From Nguyenibacter vanlangensis (lineage in GTDB: Bacteria; Pseudomonadota; Alphaproteobacteria; Acetobacterales; Acetobacteraceae): 64,000 nucleotides of DNA. The position numbers and the translations under genes are program-made. Of the stretch, positions 17,005-25,992 are shown piece by piece. A model generated the notes under the pieces. The model saw only the letters and a program-made list of their open reading frames with translations, did not search any database and had not been told where the DNA came from. The DNA lies in assembly GCF_038719015.1 (NCBI RefSeq), contig NZ_CP152276.1, forward strand, positions 320,001 through 384,000, read 5' to 3'. Position 1 is the first letter of the stretch; each line of letters starts with the position of its first letter.

Positions 17005-17205
17005 AGCGCCCGTCCAGCGGACCCAGCGCCCCGTCCCGTGCGTGCGCCGGGCCGAGGCCTCGGTCGCCTGCAGCGCGGGGTCGGTGTGGATCACGCGAAA
17101 GGCTTGCCGTTCGGGTCGTGCCGGATCGTTCAGGATGGCCAGGCGTCGCGCCACCCGGTCGACGATGTCGTCCGGTCCGGCGGTCGGCGTGGGGTGGCAC
17201 GGGTC
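17005..17205 (-). pseudogene. amidase N-terminal remnant
   Basis: Minus-strand frames contain DDIVDRVARRLAILNDPARP, then QAFRVIHTDPALQATEASAR and, in another frame, ARDGALGPLDGR. This resembles the start of amidase-signature enzymes (EAdara...GPLDGipi). It needs at least two frame changes and stops where the aminotransferase 3' end begins, so it is a decayed, truncated gene. It lies just downstream of the DUF2848 gene on the same strand. Identification rests on short motifs only. Confidence 0.45.
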
Positions 17206-17234
17206 ATATTGCTCTGTCGTCCTGGCGCGGCCGA

Positions 17235-17897
17235 TCAGGCGACGAGGGGCAGTTCGCGCACCGTATAGCGATGGCGCAGGGTTATGCCAGTCTGCGGGTC
17301 GTACAGTTCGACGGTCCAGGCATCCGCGCGGAAAATGCCCGCGGCCGTGGGGACGGTGCCGCAGAACATCACGCTGCCGTCCTGGAACCGGCCGTTGTCT
17401 CGGGCGCGGCGGGTCTCGATCAGTTCCTCCGGCAGTAGAAGGGCAGACAGCACGCCTTCCTGATACAGGGATCGGGCGCCGTCGATTTCGCAGAAGGCAC
17501 GAAGGACCAGGCTGTCCCAGCGGTCCCGGACATCGTCGAAATGCCAGAATTGCGTGCCCACGATCTTGGGGCATAATTGCTTCGACAGGGCGACGTTGTA
17601 GGCTTCACTGGCGCGGTCGGTATGGTCGGAGCCGACGCCCACCAGCAGGCCATCCGGCGACCAGACCAGGACGGGCTCGACCTCGCCGGACGTGTCTTTG
17701 CCGACGACCTCAATCGCCTCAGCCTGTGTGATGCGGTCGGCCGAGACCCGATAGAACAGCGGGGTGCTGGTCGGCGGAGCCACACCGATGGCGGCCAGTT
17801 CCTGGATGTGATGGTCGACGTCCTGCCGGTCGCGGCCGGCCCATCCGGCGATGACGACGTCTTGTACGGCAGGCAGGGATACGGAATAGGTCTTCAT
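17235..17897 (-). CDS. DUF2848 family protein
   Basis: A 220-residue protein beginning MKTYSVSLPAVQDVVIAGWAG, with PLFYRVSADRITQAEAIEVV, EPVLVWSPDGLLVGVGSDHT and DGSVMFCGTVPTAAGI. This matches the DUF2848 family, whose C-terminal part resembles fumarylacetoacetate hydrolase-like domains (GTVP...). It often sits with amidases and transporters in catabolic clusters, as here. The enzymatic activity is not established. The ATG at 17897 is preferred over an upstream one at 17978 because it gives the family N-terminus. Confidence 0.82.
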   Translation of the reverse strand: MKTYSVSLPAVQDVVIAGWAGRDRQDVDHHIQELAAIGVAPPTSTPLFYRVSADRITQAEAIEVVGKDTSGEVEPVLVWSPDGLLVGVGSDHTDRASEAYNVALSKQLCPKIVGTQFWHFDDVRDRWDSLVLRAFCEIDGARSLYQEGVLSALLLPEELIETRRARDNGRFQDGSVMFCGTVPTAAGIFRADAWTVELYDPQTGITLRHRYTVRELPLVA

Positions 17898-17955
17898 GGT
17901 CTTGTTCCGAACTGGATCGTTGTCCGATGGGATGAAGGAGCGTTGAGGCAGACCG

Positions 17956-19248
17956 TCAGGGATCGGTGTCGTCGCCATCCGGCATCCTGGCCGCCAGCAG
18001 CATTCCGGCGCCGCTGACCGCCAGCGCGGCGAGCGTGTACAGCGAGATGGCCAGGGTCGAGGACGTTTCCCTGAATAGGGTGGCCATGATCAGCGGCGCG
18101 AACGCGCCCCCGCCGGCCAGGCTGCCGAACGTGTATGCGATGGAGGCGCCGGTATAGCGGATGGCAGGTGGAAACTGCTGGGTGATGATCGCCCCCTGGA
18201 CGGCGTACATCGCGGCGTGGACGCCCAGCCCCGCCGCCATGATCAGGACGATCAATGGGCCCTGCCGGGTGTCGGCCAAGGGAAAGAACGCAAATGCGAC
18301 GGGAATTCCGCACAGCAGGCCGGCCGCGAAGATCGGGCGCGGTCCGATCCGGTCGCTCAGCCAGCCGTAAAGCATCGTCATGATCACGCCGCAGGCGGAC
18401 CCGGCCAGCAGCGCCGTCAGGATGACGCGGCGCGACAACCCGTCGATCTGGTTGACATAGGTGATGCTGAAGACGACCAGCAGCGCATAGAGCACGTCCG
18501 GACCGACGCGCGAACTGGCGGCGGCCAGCAGCCCGCGCCTGTGCCGGCGCAACAGCAGGCCGACCGGCGACCGGATGACCGCGGCCCTGCGCTGCAGGTC
18601 CTGGAACATCGGCGTTTCGGCGATGGAGCGACGCAGGATGAGGCCAAAAATGATCAGCAGGCCGCTGAGGGCGAACGGAAAGCGCCATCCCCAACCGACG
18701 AACTGGTCGTTGTCGAGCGTCGCCGTCATCAGGCCTATCACCGCAGACGACAGGATCGTGCCCACGCCGGGGCCCACCTGCGCCCAGGATGCGTTCAGGC
18801 CGCGTCGGCCCGCGGCGCCGTGTTCCACGGTCAGCAGCACCGCGCCCGCCCATTCGCCGCCCAATGCGATTCCCTGCACCAGCCGCAGCAGGACCAGGAT
18901 GACCGGACTGGCAATGCCGATGGTGTCAAAGGTGGGCAGCACGGCGATGAGGCTGGTGGACAGGCCCATGACGATCAGCGTCACCATCAGGATCTTGCGC
19001 CGGCCGATCCTGTCGCCCAGGCGGCCGAAGATGACGCCGCCGAGGGGCCGCGACAGATAGCCGACCGCATAGGTGGAAAACGCCAGGATCGTGCCGATCA
19101 TCGGTACACTGGCCGGGAAGAACAGCTTGTTGAAGATCAGCGCCGCCATAGTGTTGTAGATCATGAAATCATACCACTCCAGCGCGGTACCGATCATGCT
19201 GGCCAACGCCAGGCGCACGCCGCCGGATCGCCTGTCGGTGTCGGGCAA
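17956..19248 (-). CDS. MFS transporter, metabolite:H+ symporter (MHS) family
   Basis: A 430-residue inner-membrane protein with about 12 predicted membrane segments. MHS signatures: ALEWYDFMIYNTMAALIFNK (TM1), SRPLGGVIFGRLGDRIGRRK (loop 2-3), RLVQGIALGGEWAGAVL (TM4), then WGWRFPFALSGLL. The family includes carriers for dicarboxylates, shikimate, proline/betaine and aromatic acids, so the substrate is probably a small organic acid or zwitterion. It precedes the DUF2848 gene on the same strand by 58 bases, a probable operon. Confidence 0.9.
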   Translation of the reverse strand: MPDTDRRSGGVRLALASMIGTALEWYDFMIYNTMAALIFNKLFFPASVPMIGTILAFSTYAVGYLSRPLGGVIFGRLGDRIGRRKILMVTLIVMGLSTSLIAVLPTFDTIGIASPVILVLLRLVQGIALGGEWAGAVLLTVEHGAAGRRGLNASWAQVGPGVGTILSSAVIGLMTATLDNDQFVGWGWRFPFALSGLLIIFGLILRRSIAETPMFQDLQRRAAVIRSPVGLLLRRHRRGLLAAASSRVGPDVLYALLVVFSITYVNQIDGLSRRVILTALLAGSACGVIMTMLYGWLSDRIGPRPIFAAGLLCGIPVAFAFFPLADTRQGPLIVLIMAAGLGVHAAMYAVQGAIITQQFPPAIRYTGASIAYTFGSLAGGGAFAPLIMATLFRETSSTLAISLYTLAALAVSGAGMLLAARMPDGDDTDP

Positions 19249-19488
19249 GGCAGAAATATCCTTATGCTATGCTGGGTCCTGAAGAATCCATGCCACCCGT
19301 GGCAATATCATGCATTTCCGCAAGATCTCGATAGTAACGGCAGCCTTCCGGCACGTATTGACGGATGCCGCCGGCACGGTAGCGATCCACCTGCCGGCCA
19401 GGCAAGAAAGAATTCGGAAAGAGAGGTGATTACGTTTCCTTATCGATCCAGTGTGACGGCGAAACGTTCCCTCACGCGGATGCAATAG

Positions 19489-19620
19489 GCGCGTGTTTCC
19501 CGGCGCGCGGTCTCTCGGCAGGCCGACCGCGGCGGAAATGCCCAAGCGCGCGCAGTTGGCCGCCATGGCATGGCCCTGGTTGCCCGACGACCATGCCATC
19601 ACCCCAACGTTTTTGGCCCG
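19489..19620 (-). pseudogene. PLP-dependent threonine/serine dehydratase fragment
   Basis: The minus strand encodes NVGVMAWSSGNQGHAMAANC followed by ARLGISAAVGLPRDRAPGN. This closely resembles the N-terminal core of threonine/serine dehydratases and racemases (vvawSSGNhgqAmAyaArrLGi.a.ivmP.dap). No start and no C-terminal two thirds exist nearby. The fragment lies between the divergent MFS and LysR genes and is a remnant of a lost gene. Confidence 0.5.
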
Positions 19621-19671
19621 ATATGAGGTGGCGTGATATAAAAATGCCTTATCGGTTGGGAGGCGCGAAAG

Positions 19672-20571
19672 ATGGATTTCAAGAGCCTCGAGGCGGTGGT
19701 GTGGATCGATCGGCTGGGCGGATTCAAGGCGGCGTCGGAGGTCCTGCGCATGACGCAGCCGGCGATTTCGATCAGGGTCTCGCAGCTTGAGGCCCTGCTG
19801 GGAGCCCGGATATTCCATCGCGCCGCCAAGCGCGTGGTCCCGACGCCGGTCGGCCTGACCCTGATCCGCTATGCCGAGCGCATCCTGGAACTGCGTGACG
19901 AGGCGATCCTGACCATCAAGGGCCATAGCGAGGAAAACGGCATCCTGCGGCTGGGCGCGATGGAAACGGCCGTGCACACTTGGCTGTCGCGGCTGCTGTG
20001 CCGTATCGACGAAAAATACCCCAATATCACCGTCGATCTCGACATCAGTATTTCCGACGATATTCAGCGCAAGGTGGCGAAGGGGATGCTGGATGTCGGG
20101 CTTTTCATCGGGCCGGTCAATTCGCCGATGATGATCGAGACCCCGATCTGCAGTTTCGATGTCGGGCTGATCGCGCCGCGCGCGGTTGTGGACGAGCTGA
20201 CCGGGCGCATCGACCTGGGCAGCCTGCCGTCGCTGCCCATCATGACCTTCTCGCGCAATACCGTGCCGCATTCGATGCTGCGCAACCTGCTGGCCCGACA
20301 GGGGATCGGCCATCATCGCGTCAATGCCATGAGTTCGGTGCCGACCATCGTGAATATGCTGCTGAACGGCACGGGACTGGGGTTGCTGCCGCCGGATGTC
20401 GTGCGAGACCACCTGGAGTCCGGCGCACTGTGCGTGCTGGACACCGGGCTGGTGCTTCCACCGCTCAATTGTGTTGCGGGCCGACTGATCAAGCACGGAT
20501 CCAGCCTGGTGGAGGACATCGTCGTCATGGCGCAGGAGGTCGCACGCGAAGCCGGCACCAGGGGAGCGTGA
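19672..20571 (+). CDS. LysR-type transcriptional regulator
   Basis: A 299-residue regulator: winged helix at residues ~3-62 (FKSLEAVVWIDRLGGFKAAS, MTQPAISIRVSQLEALLGA, RIFHR) and effector domain from ~90 (GILRLGAMETAVHTWLSRLL, VPTIVNMLLNGTGLGLLPPD). The divergent upstream gene is the MHS transporter at 19248, with a dehydratase remnant between. It may once have controlled that set or the decayed KipI-type genes downstream. The effector is unknown. Confidence 0.9.
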   Translation: MDFKSLEAVVWIDRLGGFKAASEVLRMTQPAISIRVSQLEALLGARIFHRAAKRVVPTPVGLTLIRYAERILELRDEAILTIKGHSEENGILRLGAMETAVHTWLSRLLCRIDEKYPNITVDLDISISDDIQRKVAKGMLDVGLFIGPVNSPMMIETPICSFDVGLIAPRAVVDELTGRIDLGSLPSLPIMTFSRNTVPHSMLRNLLARQGIGHHRVNAMSSVPTIVNMLLNGTGLGLLPPDVVRDHLESGALCVLDTGLVLPPLNCVAGRLIKHGSSLVEDIVVMAQEVAREAGTRGA

Positions 20572-20579
20572 CACATGGG

Positions 20580-20772
20580 CTAGCCGGCCGGTGTGATGGA
20601 AACGACCGGCTGGTGACAGGCCACCGGTGCCCTGTCTTCCGCCAGACAGGGACCGATCGTTTCGGCCTGCGGCGCCGCCACGGACAGTAGGGTGTCGTTC
20701 ACCCGCACGAAGGCCACGATGTCGCCCTGGGCCATTGGCGTGCCCTTGATGCCGCGAAGGTGAATCCTCCAG
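20580..20772 (-). pseudogene. biotinyl/lipoyl-like carrier remnant
   Basis: The minus strand reads RGIKGTPMAQGDIVAFVRVN, then DTLLSVAAPQAETIGPCLAE and DRAPVACHQPVVSI to a stop. The pattern resembles the small biotin-carboxyl-carrier-like proteins coded with KipI/KipA, but the Met-Lys biotin site is absent and the upstream half is not in frame. It is called a remnant because the preceding sequence is frame-broken. The assignment is tentative. Confidence 0.35.
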
Positions 20773-20859
20773 CGGGTGGCGCCGCACCAGCAGGCCGAGA
20801 TCGGGGCTGACGGCCCTGTCAGTCCCCATGGCGAATAGAAGCGGCCGGGGCCGGGCCGG

Positions 20860-21130
20860 GCGCCGCCGGGCTCCGATCTTGTCGCCGATCTGCCGGATCA
20901 GGCGCGTCGGGCGTCTTCGATATCCGTGGTCGCGCCGTGCAGGCATCGAAGATCACCAGCAGGTTGTTGACGCCCGGAATCGCCTGGAGCATCCGGGGAT
21001 CGTCACCCATGGTCCGTGCGGTCGACCAGATGCGCGCCGGGGATGACGGGACAAAACGCCCTCGCGCGGCGTCGAGGAACAGGCGGATACGCCGACCATG
21101 CTCAGTCGGCGGGCATCTGGGGGCTGCGTC
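20860..21130 (-). pseudogene. KipI/PxpB (5-oxoprolinase subunit)-like remnant
   Basis: The minus strand contains RIWSTARTMGDDPRMLQAIP then GVNNLLVIFDACTA and, after a frame change, TTDIEDARR and LIRQIGDKI. This matches the N-terminal part of KipI/PxpB (dpGV.....nNLlV.fD......DI..l...L), subunit of bacterial 5-oxoprolinase. Frameshifts and loss of the C-terminal part make it a pseudogene. A YcsI-like gene follows at 21444, and in Bacillus ycsI lies with kipI and kipA, so the context agrees. Confidence 0.5.
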
Positions 21131-21443
21131 ACCGTCCGGGATCCCGAAACAAAAAAGCGTTGGCCATGCGTGATGCCGACCCCCCTGGCGGAACGGGCAG
21201 CCATGACGCGACGGCGTGGAGGCCAGGCGGCATTCAGCCCGTCAATGCGATATAGTAAAGAATTCGCCATTTGGCAAAAATAATCAAGCAAATCGTTATA
21301 AAATATTCTTATTCAGTTCTATATGTATAAATTATTTGCAATCAATCATCATGTATTCGTATTTGTTTCTGATGTGCTGCATTTTGCAGCGGGATCATGT
21401 GCCCGCAGGATGCAGGATGCATGATTATGAAGGGATGCAGGCC

Positions 21444-22283
21444 ATGGCCCAGTCCGGCCCGGTGACGTTACCCTATTTCGATGCTTCTCCCGCCGAGGTT
21501 CGTCGCCTCTGCCGGACGGGCCAGGTCACGGATGTGACGGCCGGCATGGCCACTGGGTATATCCAGGCGAATATCGTCATGCTGCCGGCGGCTCTGGCCG
21601 ATGCGTTCCATGAATTCTGCCTGAAGAATCCCAAATCCTGCCCGCTGGTCGGCATGTCGCGCCCCGGTGAATCCGGCATTCCCGCGCTGGGCGCGGACCT
21701 TGACCTCCGCACGGACCTGCCGCGCTACCGCATATGGCGGAACGGCGTCCTGACGGCCGAGGTGAGTGACCTGGGCGACTACTGGCAGGACGACCTGGTG
21801 ACGTTCGCGCTCGGCTGCTCCTTCTCGTTCGAGAACGTGCTGACGGCCTGCGGAATCCCCATGCGCCACCTGCAGACGGGCAAGGGCGTGTCGATGTACC
21901 GCACGAACATCGCCTGCACGCCGGTAGGGCCGTTCTCCGGACCCGTCGTGGTGTCGATGCGGCCCTTCCGGTCCCAGGACATCATCAAGGCGGTGGAAAT
22001 CAGTTCGGCCATTCCGCTGGCCCATGGCGCGCCGGTCCATATCGGTTTTCCGGCGGAAATCGGCATCGCGGACGTCAACGTGCCCGATTACGGCGACGTG
22101 ACGCCGGTGGCCGAGAATGAACTGCCGGTCTTCTGGGCGTGCGGCGTCACCCCCCAGGCCGTACTGGCGGCCAGCATGCCGGAATTCGCCATCACCCACG
22201 CGCCCGGCGCCATGCTGGTGACGGACATGCCCATCGCCCATTATCAGGAACTGGTGGAGCGCCATCGCGGCGGCGTCATCTGA
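21444..22283 (+). CDS. putative hydro-lyase, YcsI/DUF1445 (D-glutamate cyclase-like) family
   Basis: A 279-residue soluble protein with family signatures SPAEVRRLCRTGQVTDVTAG, GYIQANIVMLPAALADAFHE, FCLKNPKSCPLVGM and FALGCSFSFENVLTACGIPM. Bacterial YcsI proteins are annotated as putative hydro-lyases and a mitochondrial relative is D-glutamate cyclase. Both fit 5-oxoproline metabolism. ATG 21444 was chosen because AAGGG at 21429-21433 is well spaced and it gives the family start. ATG 21435 is possible. Its KipI-type partners upstream are decayed. Confidence 0.85.
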   Translation: MAQSGPVTLPYFDASPAEVRRLCRTGQVTDVTAGMATGYIQANIVMLPAALADAFHEFCLKNPKSCPLVGMSRPGESGIPALGADLDLRTDLPRYRIWRNGVLTAEVSDLGDYWQDDLVTFALGCSFSFENVLTACGIPMRHLQTGKGVSMYRTNIACTPVGPFSGPVVVSMRPFRSQDIIKAVEISSAIPLAHGAPVHIGFPAEIGIADVNVPDYGDVTPVAENELPVFWACGVTPQAVLAASMPEFAITHAPGAMLVTDMPIAHYQELVERHRGGVI

Positions 22284-22344
22284 CAAGCGACGGCATCGGG
22301 ACGGCGCTCCGTCCCGGCTTCGCGACTCAGCAAGGATCAACGGC

Positions 22345-23664
22345 TTGACCGATCAGGCAGTACGTTCAACCGAATTTCCTGGCGGCCGGCCGGCCGCGCA
22401 CGCCCCGGCGGAGGCCGACCTGTTTCGGACGGCCGCCTGGCGGATAATTCCGCTGCTGATCCTTTGCTACATGTTTTCCTACCTGGATCGGATCAATCTC
22501 AGCTTCGCGCGCCAGCCGATGGAGCGCGACCTGAATTTTTCCGACGCGACGTACGGCCTGGGGGCGGGGCTGTTCTTCGTCGGCTATATCGCCTTTCAGG
22601 TGCCCTCCTCGATGCTGCTGGTGCGCTTCGGGGCGCGGCGGACCATCGCCGCGATCATGATCGGGTGGAGCCTGATTTCGTTCCTGTTCACGATCGTGGA
22701 TTCGGTCTGGCAGTTCTGCGCCCTGCGCGTGCTTCTGGGCGTGGCGGAGGCCGGGTTCTATCCGGCCGTGCTGTATTATCTGGCGCTTTGGTTTCCCCGG
22801 CACATGCTGGGCCGAGTCACATCGGGCTTCCTGATCGCCATTCCGCTGTCCGGCGCGCTGGGCGGCCCGGTTTCGGTCTTCATCCTGTCACGTCTCGACG
22901 GCGCGATGGCCGTGCCCGGCTGGAAATGGATGTTCGTGATCGAGGCGCTGCCCGCCCTGCTGCTGGGGTTCGTGCTGCTGCGGTGGCTGGATGACGGGCC
23001 GGCCGATGCTGGCTGGCTGGATGAATCACAGCGCCGCCTGCTGCTGGCTCACGCCCCGGCGGCGAGAAGCAGGGAACCTGCAGGCCCCGCCCTGCGCGCG
23101 TTCACGGTGCTGACGCGTCCGTTCGTGCCCCTGCTGATCGTGATCTGCTTCTGCCAGGCCGTGTGCAATTACGGGATCGTCTTCTGGATTCCGACCTTTA
23201 TCGGGCAGGTGCTGGGCGTGCCGGCATCGGAGGTCGGGCTCTATACTAGCCTGCCCTTCCTGGCGGCGATCCTTGCCATGACGTTGAACGCGCGCAGTTC
23301 CGACCGGTGGCAGGAACGGCGCTGGCATATGGCCGGGCCCTTCCTGATCGTATCGGTGGTGCTGGTCCTGACCTTTCTATTCCACGGGTACGGCGTTGTC
23401 GCGCTGCTGCTGCTGACGGCGACGCTGGCGGCGACGCTGTGCATAACGACCATGATCTTCACCATTCCCGGTCTACTCCTGGAAAAGAAGACGCTGGCCA
23501 CCAGCCTGGCCTGGATCAACAGCCTGGGCGCTCTTGGCGGCCTGATCGGCCCGTATGGAATCGGCTGGCTGCGCGTTCATACCGGCCAGCCGCTGGCCGG
23601 ATTGTTGCTGGTGGCCGCTTGTGCCGGTGTCGGAGGCATCGCGACGCTACGCTTGCCGCGCTGA
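22345..23664 (+). CDS. MFS transporter, anion:cation symporter (ACS) family
   Basis: A 439-residue carrier with ~12 membrane segments. ACS signatures: LCYMFSYLDRINLSFA (TM1), GLFFVGYIAFQVPSSMLLVR (TM2), RVLLGVAEAGFYPAVLYYLA (TM4), then GWKWMFVIEALPA. The family imports organic anions such as phthalate, tartrate, glucarate and allantoate-type compounds. The start is TTG at 22345 with AAGGA 10 bases before. It follows the YcsI-like gene by 61 bases on the same strand and is probably its substrate carrier. Confidence 0.9.
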   Translation: MTDQAVRSTEFPGGRPAAHAPAEADLFRTAAWRIIPLLILCYMFSYLDRINLSFARQPMERDLNFSDATYGLGAGLFFVGYIAFQVPSSMLLVRFGARRTIAAIMIGWSLISFLFTIVDSVWQFCALRVLLGVAEAGFYPAVLYYLALWFPRHMLGRVTSGFLIAIPLSGALGGPVSVFILSRLDGAMAVPGWKWMFVIEALPALLLGFVLLRWLDDGPADAGWLDESQRRLLLAHAPAARSREPAGPALRAFTVLTRPFVPLLIVICFCQAVCNYGIVFWIPTFIGQVLGVPASEVGLYTSLPFLAAILAMTLNARSSDRWQERRWHMAGPFLIVSVVLVLTFLFHGYGVVALLLLTATLAATLCITTMIFTIPGLLLEKKTLATSLAWINSLGALGGLIGPYGIGWLRVHTGQPLAGLLLVAACAGVGGIATLRLPR

Positions 23665-23682
23665 CCGGGCGAGCGCCGGCGG

Positions 23683-24534
23683 TCAGCCATGGACCAGGGC
23701 TGAAATCAGTGCGTCCAGGTGGTCCGGCATGGATTGTCGGCCCGTCATCAGGCCAAGTTCCCGGTAGAAGACATCATCGCCGAGGGACAGGGCGACGACC
23801 CCCGTTGACATGGCGTCGTCGCCGGACAGGGGAATGATCGCGACGCCCAGTCCTGCTTCCACCATGTCGTGAATGGCGATGATGTCGTCCATCTCGACAT
23901 AATCGTTCGCCGCCAGATCGTGCCGCCGCAAAAAGAGATCGACGGCACGGCCGCCGAACGATGTGCGTTCATAGCGGATGAAAGGCTGCGTCAGGACCAG
24001 CGTCCGCCAGTCGTCTCCCGGCATGTTCGCCGGTTTGATCAGGCGATAGCGCTGACGGACAACGGGGGACCACGCCAGCGCGGATGGGATGCCAAAAGGA
24101 GGCAGCACCATCAGCGCGGCGTCGATTTCACCCGTGTCCACCCTGTCGAGAAGACGTAGCGAGATGTCGGGGACGATGCGCAACTGGACATGGGGAAAGT
24201 CGCGCCGGAATGTCTGCATCGTCCGGGCCAGAAGCCCGTGGGCGCTGGAAATCGTGCCGACCCGCAGCACGACGGGGGCCGCATCGTCGTCTGTCGTGTC
24301 CGAAAGCTTCTGGAAGGCGGCGATGACGGCCTCGGCGCGGGCCAGAACGCGCTGGCCGTTCCGGTTGAGCGTCACCGCGCGCCCCGAACGATCGAACAGG
24401 CGAAAGCCCAGCGCGTCCTCCAGCCGCCGGATCTGTCCGCTGACGGCTGACTGCGTCAGGTTGACCCGCGAGGCGGCGGCGGCGAACGAGCCCAGTCGCG
24501 CGACATGGAGAAAGGTCTTGAGTTCGGTCAGCAT
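23683..24534 (-). CDS. LysR-type transcriptional regulator
   Basis: A 283-residue regulator: DNA-binding part MLTELKTFLHVARLGSFAAA, VNLTQSAVSGQIRRLEDALG, FRLFDRSGRAVTLN; effector domain from ~95 (LRVGTISSAHGLLARTM, VEAGLGVAIIPL). It is divergent from the VOC gene at 24643. The 108-base gap contains AT-rich sequence suitable for a LysR site, so control of that gene is likely. The convergent MFS gene ends 18 bases away. Confidence 0.9.
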   Translation of the reverse strand: MLTELKTFLHVARLGSFAAAASRVNLTQSAVSGQIRRLEDALGFRLFDRSGRAVTLNRNGQRVLARAEAVIAAFQKLSDTTDDDAAPVVLRVGTISSAHGLLARTMQTFRRDFPHVQLRIVPDISLRLLDRVDTGEIDAALMVLPPFGIPSALAWSPVVRQRYRLIKPANMPGDDWRTLVLTQPFIRYERTSFGGRAVDLFLRRHDLAANDYVEMDDIIAIHDMVEAGLGVAIIPLSGDDAMSTGVVALSLGDDVFYRELGLMTGRQSMPDHLDALISALVHG

Positions 24535-24642
24535 CGATTCATCAGAAAAAAACGTTCTCAGATCGAATATATAACATTTTTCGTTCGCGCGATGCCGTTT
24601 TAGCAAGGGAGCCATCCTTTCCATCACGTCGCCGGAACGCCC

Positions 24643-25074
24643 ATGACCGTCCAGTCCGATCTTCGTCCCTTTCACCTGGCCTTTCCCGTGAACGACATCG
24701 CGGAGGCGCGTCGCTTCTACGGCGAGCTCCTGGGCTGCCCGGAGGGACGCAGCGCGCCGGACTGGGTCGATTTCAATCTGCATGGCCATCAGATCGTGGC
24801 CCATCTGGCGCCGGAGGAAGCCGGCCAAGTGCAGCGGAACGTCGTGGACGATCACGGCGTGCCGGTCCGGCATTTCGGCCTGGTGCTGACCATGCCGGAA
24901 TGGGAGGCCATGGCGGAGCGCATGAAGGCTGCCAATATTTCTTTCGTGATCGAGCCCTATATCCGCTTCAAGGGAGAGGTGGGCGAGCAGGCGACCATGT
25001 TCTTCCTCGATCCCAGCGGGAATGCTCTGGAATTCAAGGCGTTCGCGAACATGGACATGCTGTTCGCCCGTTGA
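24643..25074 (+). CDS. VOC (glyoxalase/dioxygenase) superfamily protein
   Basis: A 143-residue single-subunit VOC protein made of two beta-alpha-beta-beta-beta units. Likely metal ligands are His in [11 protein letters not shown], His in [10 protein letters not shown] and Glu in [23 protein letters not shown] is the usual C-terminal signature. Substrate unknown: glyoxalase, dioxygenase or resistance-type activity are all possible. It is probably regulated by the divergent LysR. Confidence 0.85.
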   Translation: MTVQSDLRPFHLAFPVNDIAEARRFYGELLGCPEGRSAPDWVDFNLHGHQIVAHLAPEEAGQVQRNVVDDHGVPVRHFGLVLTMPEWEAMAERMKAANISFVIEPYIRFKGEVGEQATMFFLDPSGNALEFKAFANMDMLFAR

Positions 25075-25084
25075 GGCGCCGGCA

Positions 25085-25106
25085 GGTCCGGCCACCGTGC
25101 CGGACC
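25085..25106 (+). terminator. hairpin after the VOC gene
   Basis: GGTCCGGC and GCCGGACC form a perfect 8-base stem with a 6-base loop 11 bases after the stop. There is no T tract beyond GTTC, so it may act as a weak terminator or 3' stabiliser. Confidence 0.45.
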
Positions 25107-25992
25107 GTTCATGAAGTAATGATGGCAAGAGAGAAGTACATATCGGATCGTTTGCAAACTCGGGAATCCGGCAGCGATTGAAGCAGGTGGAAGACAGGGT
25201 GGCATCGCACGGGCGACGTGACATTTTCCTTCTTGTATTCGGTTTTTTCACGGTTGCAGAATCACATTTCTTTATAAAATAAACTCTGTATGCCAACGAC
25301 GTACCGAAAGTTCGATCCCGTCGGCGTTTCCAGCATGCTGTTTTTTTAGTTCGGAATATGTTCATGGATTTTTCCACGGAAGGCGCGGAAGCGGCGATCG
25401 GATTTCCGAGATCGGCGCGACGGCTTCAGGAATGATTCGTAGGAATTAAGCATAACAATTTCAATATGTTGATGATATAAGAGAAAATTATATCGAAAAA
25501 TAAAGAAATAATCATTCCCGATTGGAAACGTACTTATTATGCTGAAAGACAGATAACGACCGACGGCGAACGAGAAGACTGTTCACATGAATTTCCTTTA
25601 TCATTCGATTTCTTTCCGATCGGTATTGAAAGATGATCATTCAGGGGAAAGCGGTGCCGATGCGATCTGCCTGTCCGGCCTCGTGGACGGGAATGGAGGC
25701 AGGATGTGGGGCGGTATCGGAACGGGATGATAGATAAAAGCGATCACGTTTATTTCTGAATTCTGTCTTGTCCGTTCTTGTAATAGGTGCTTGATTTTCA
25801 ATATCGAATCGAAAATTGGCGCCGGAGCAGGAAACCGGATGTGGAGCGCTCGCTTCCATCGGCCGCCACATCGAGACAATCGTTATTTATAAAGAATGTT
25901 TTATGACCATGCGGACGAGGTCTGCTGGACGGTCGTACGGGGCCAATCATGTTCGTCCCGGTATGGGATACAGAAAAGCGCTGGAGAGTCAT
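25107..25992. other. 886-base gene-free, AT-rich stretch upstream of a TonB receptor
   Basis: No convincing coding frame is seen on either strand. The segment 25430-25640 is unusually AT-rich for this genome (runs such as AATAAAGAAATAATC). It probably holds the promoter and leader of the receptor gene at 25993. No known riboswitch fold was recognised. Confidence 0.5.

Noticed and set aside
19267..20946. 559-residue minus-strand frame
   Set aside because: Mostly antisense to the LysR at 19672. Only its last part (19489-19620) and the flanking remnants carry recognisable protein similarity.
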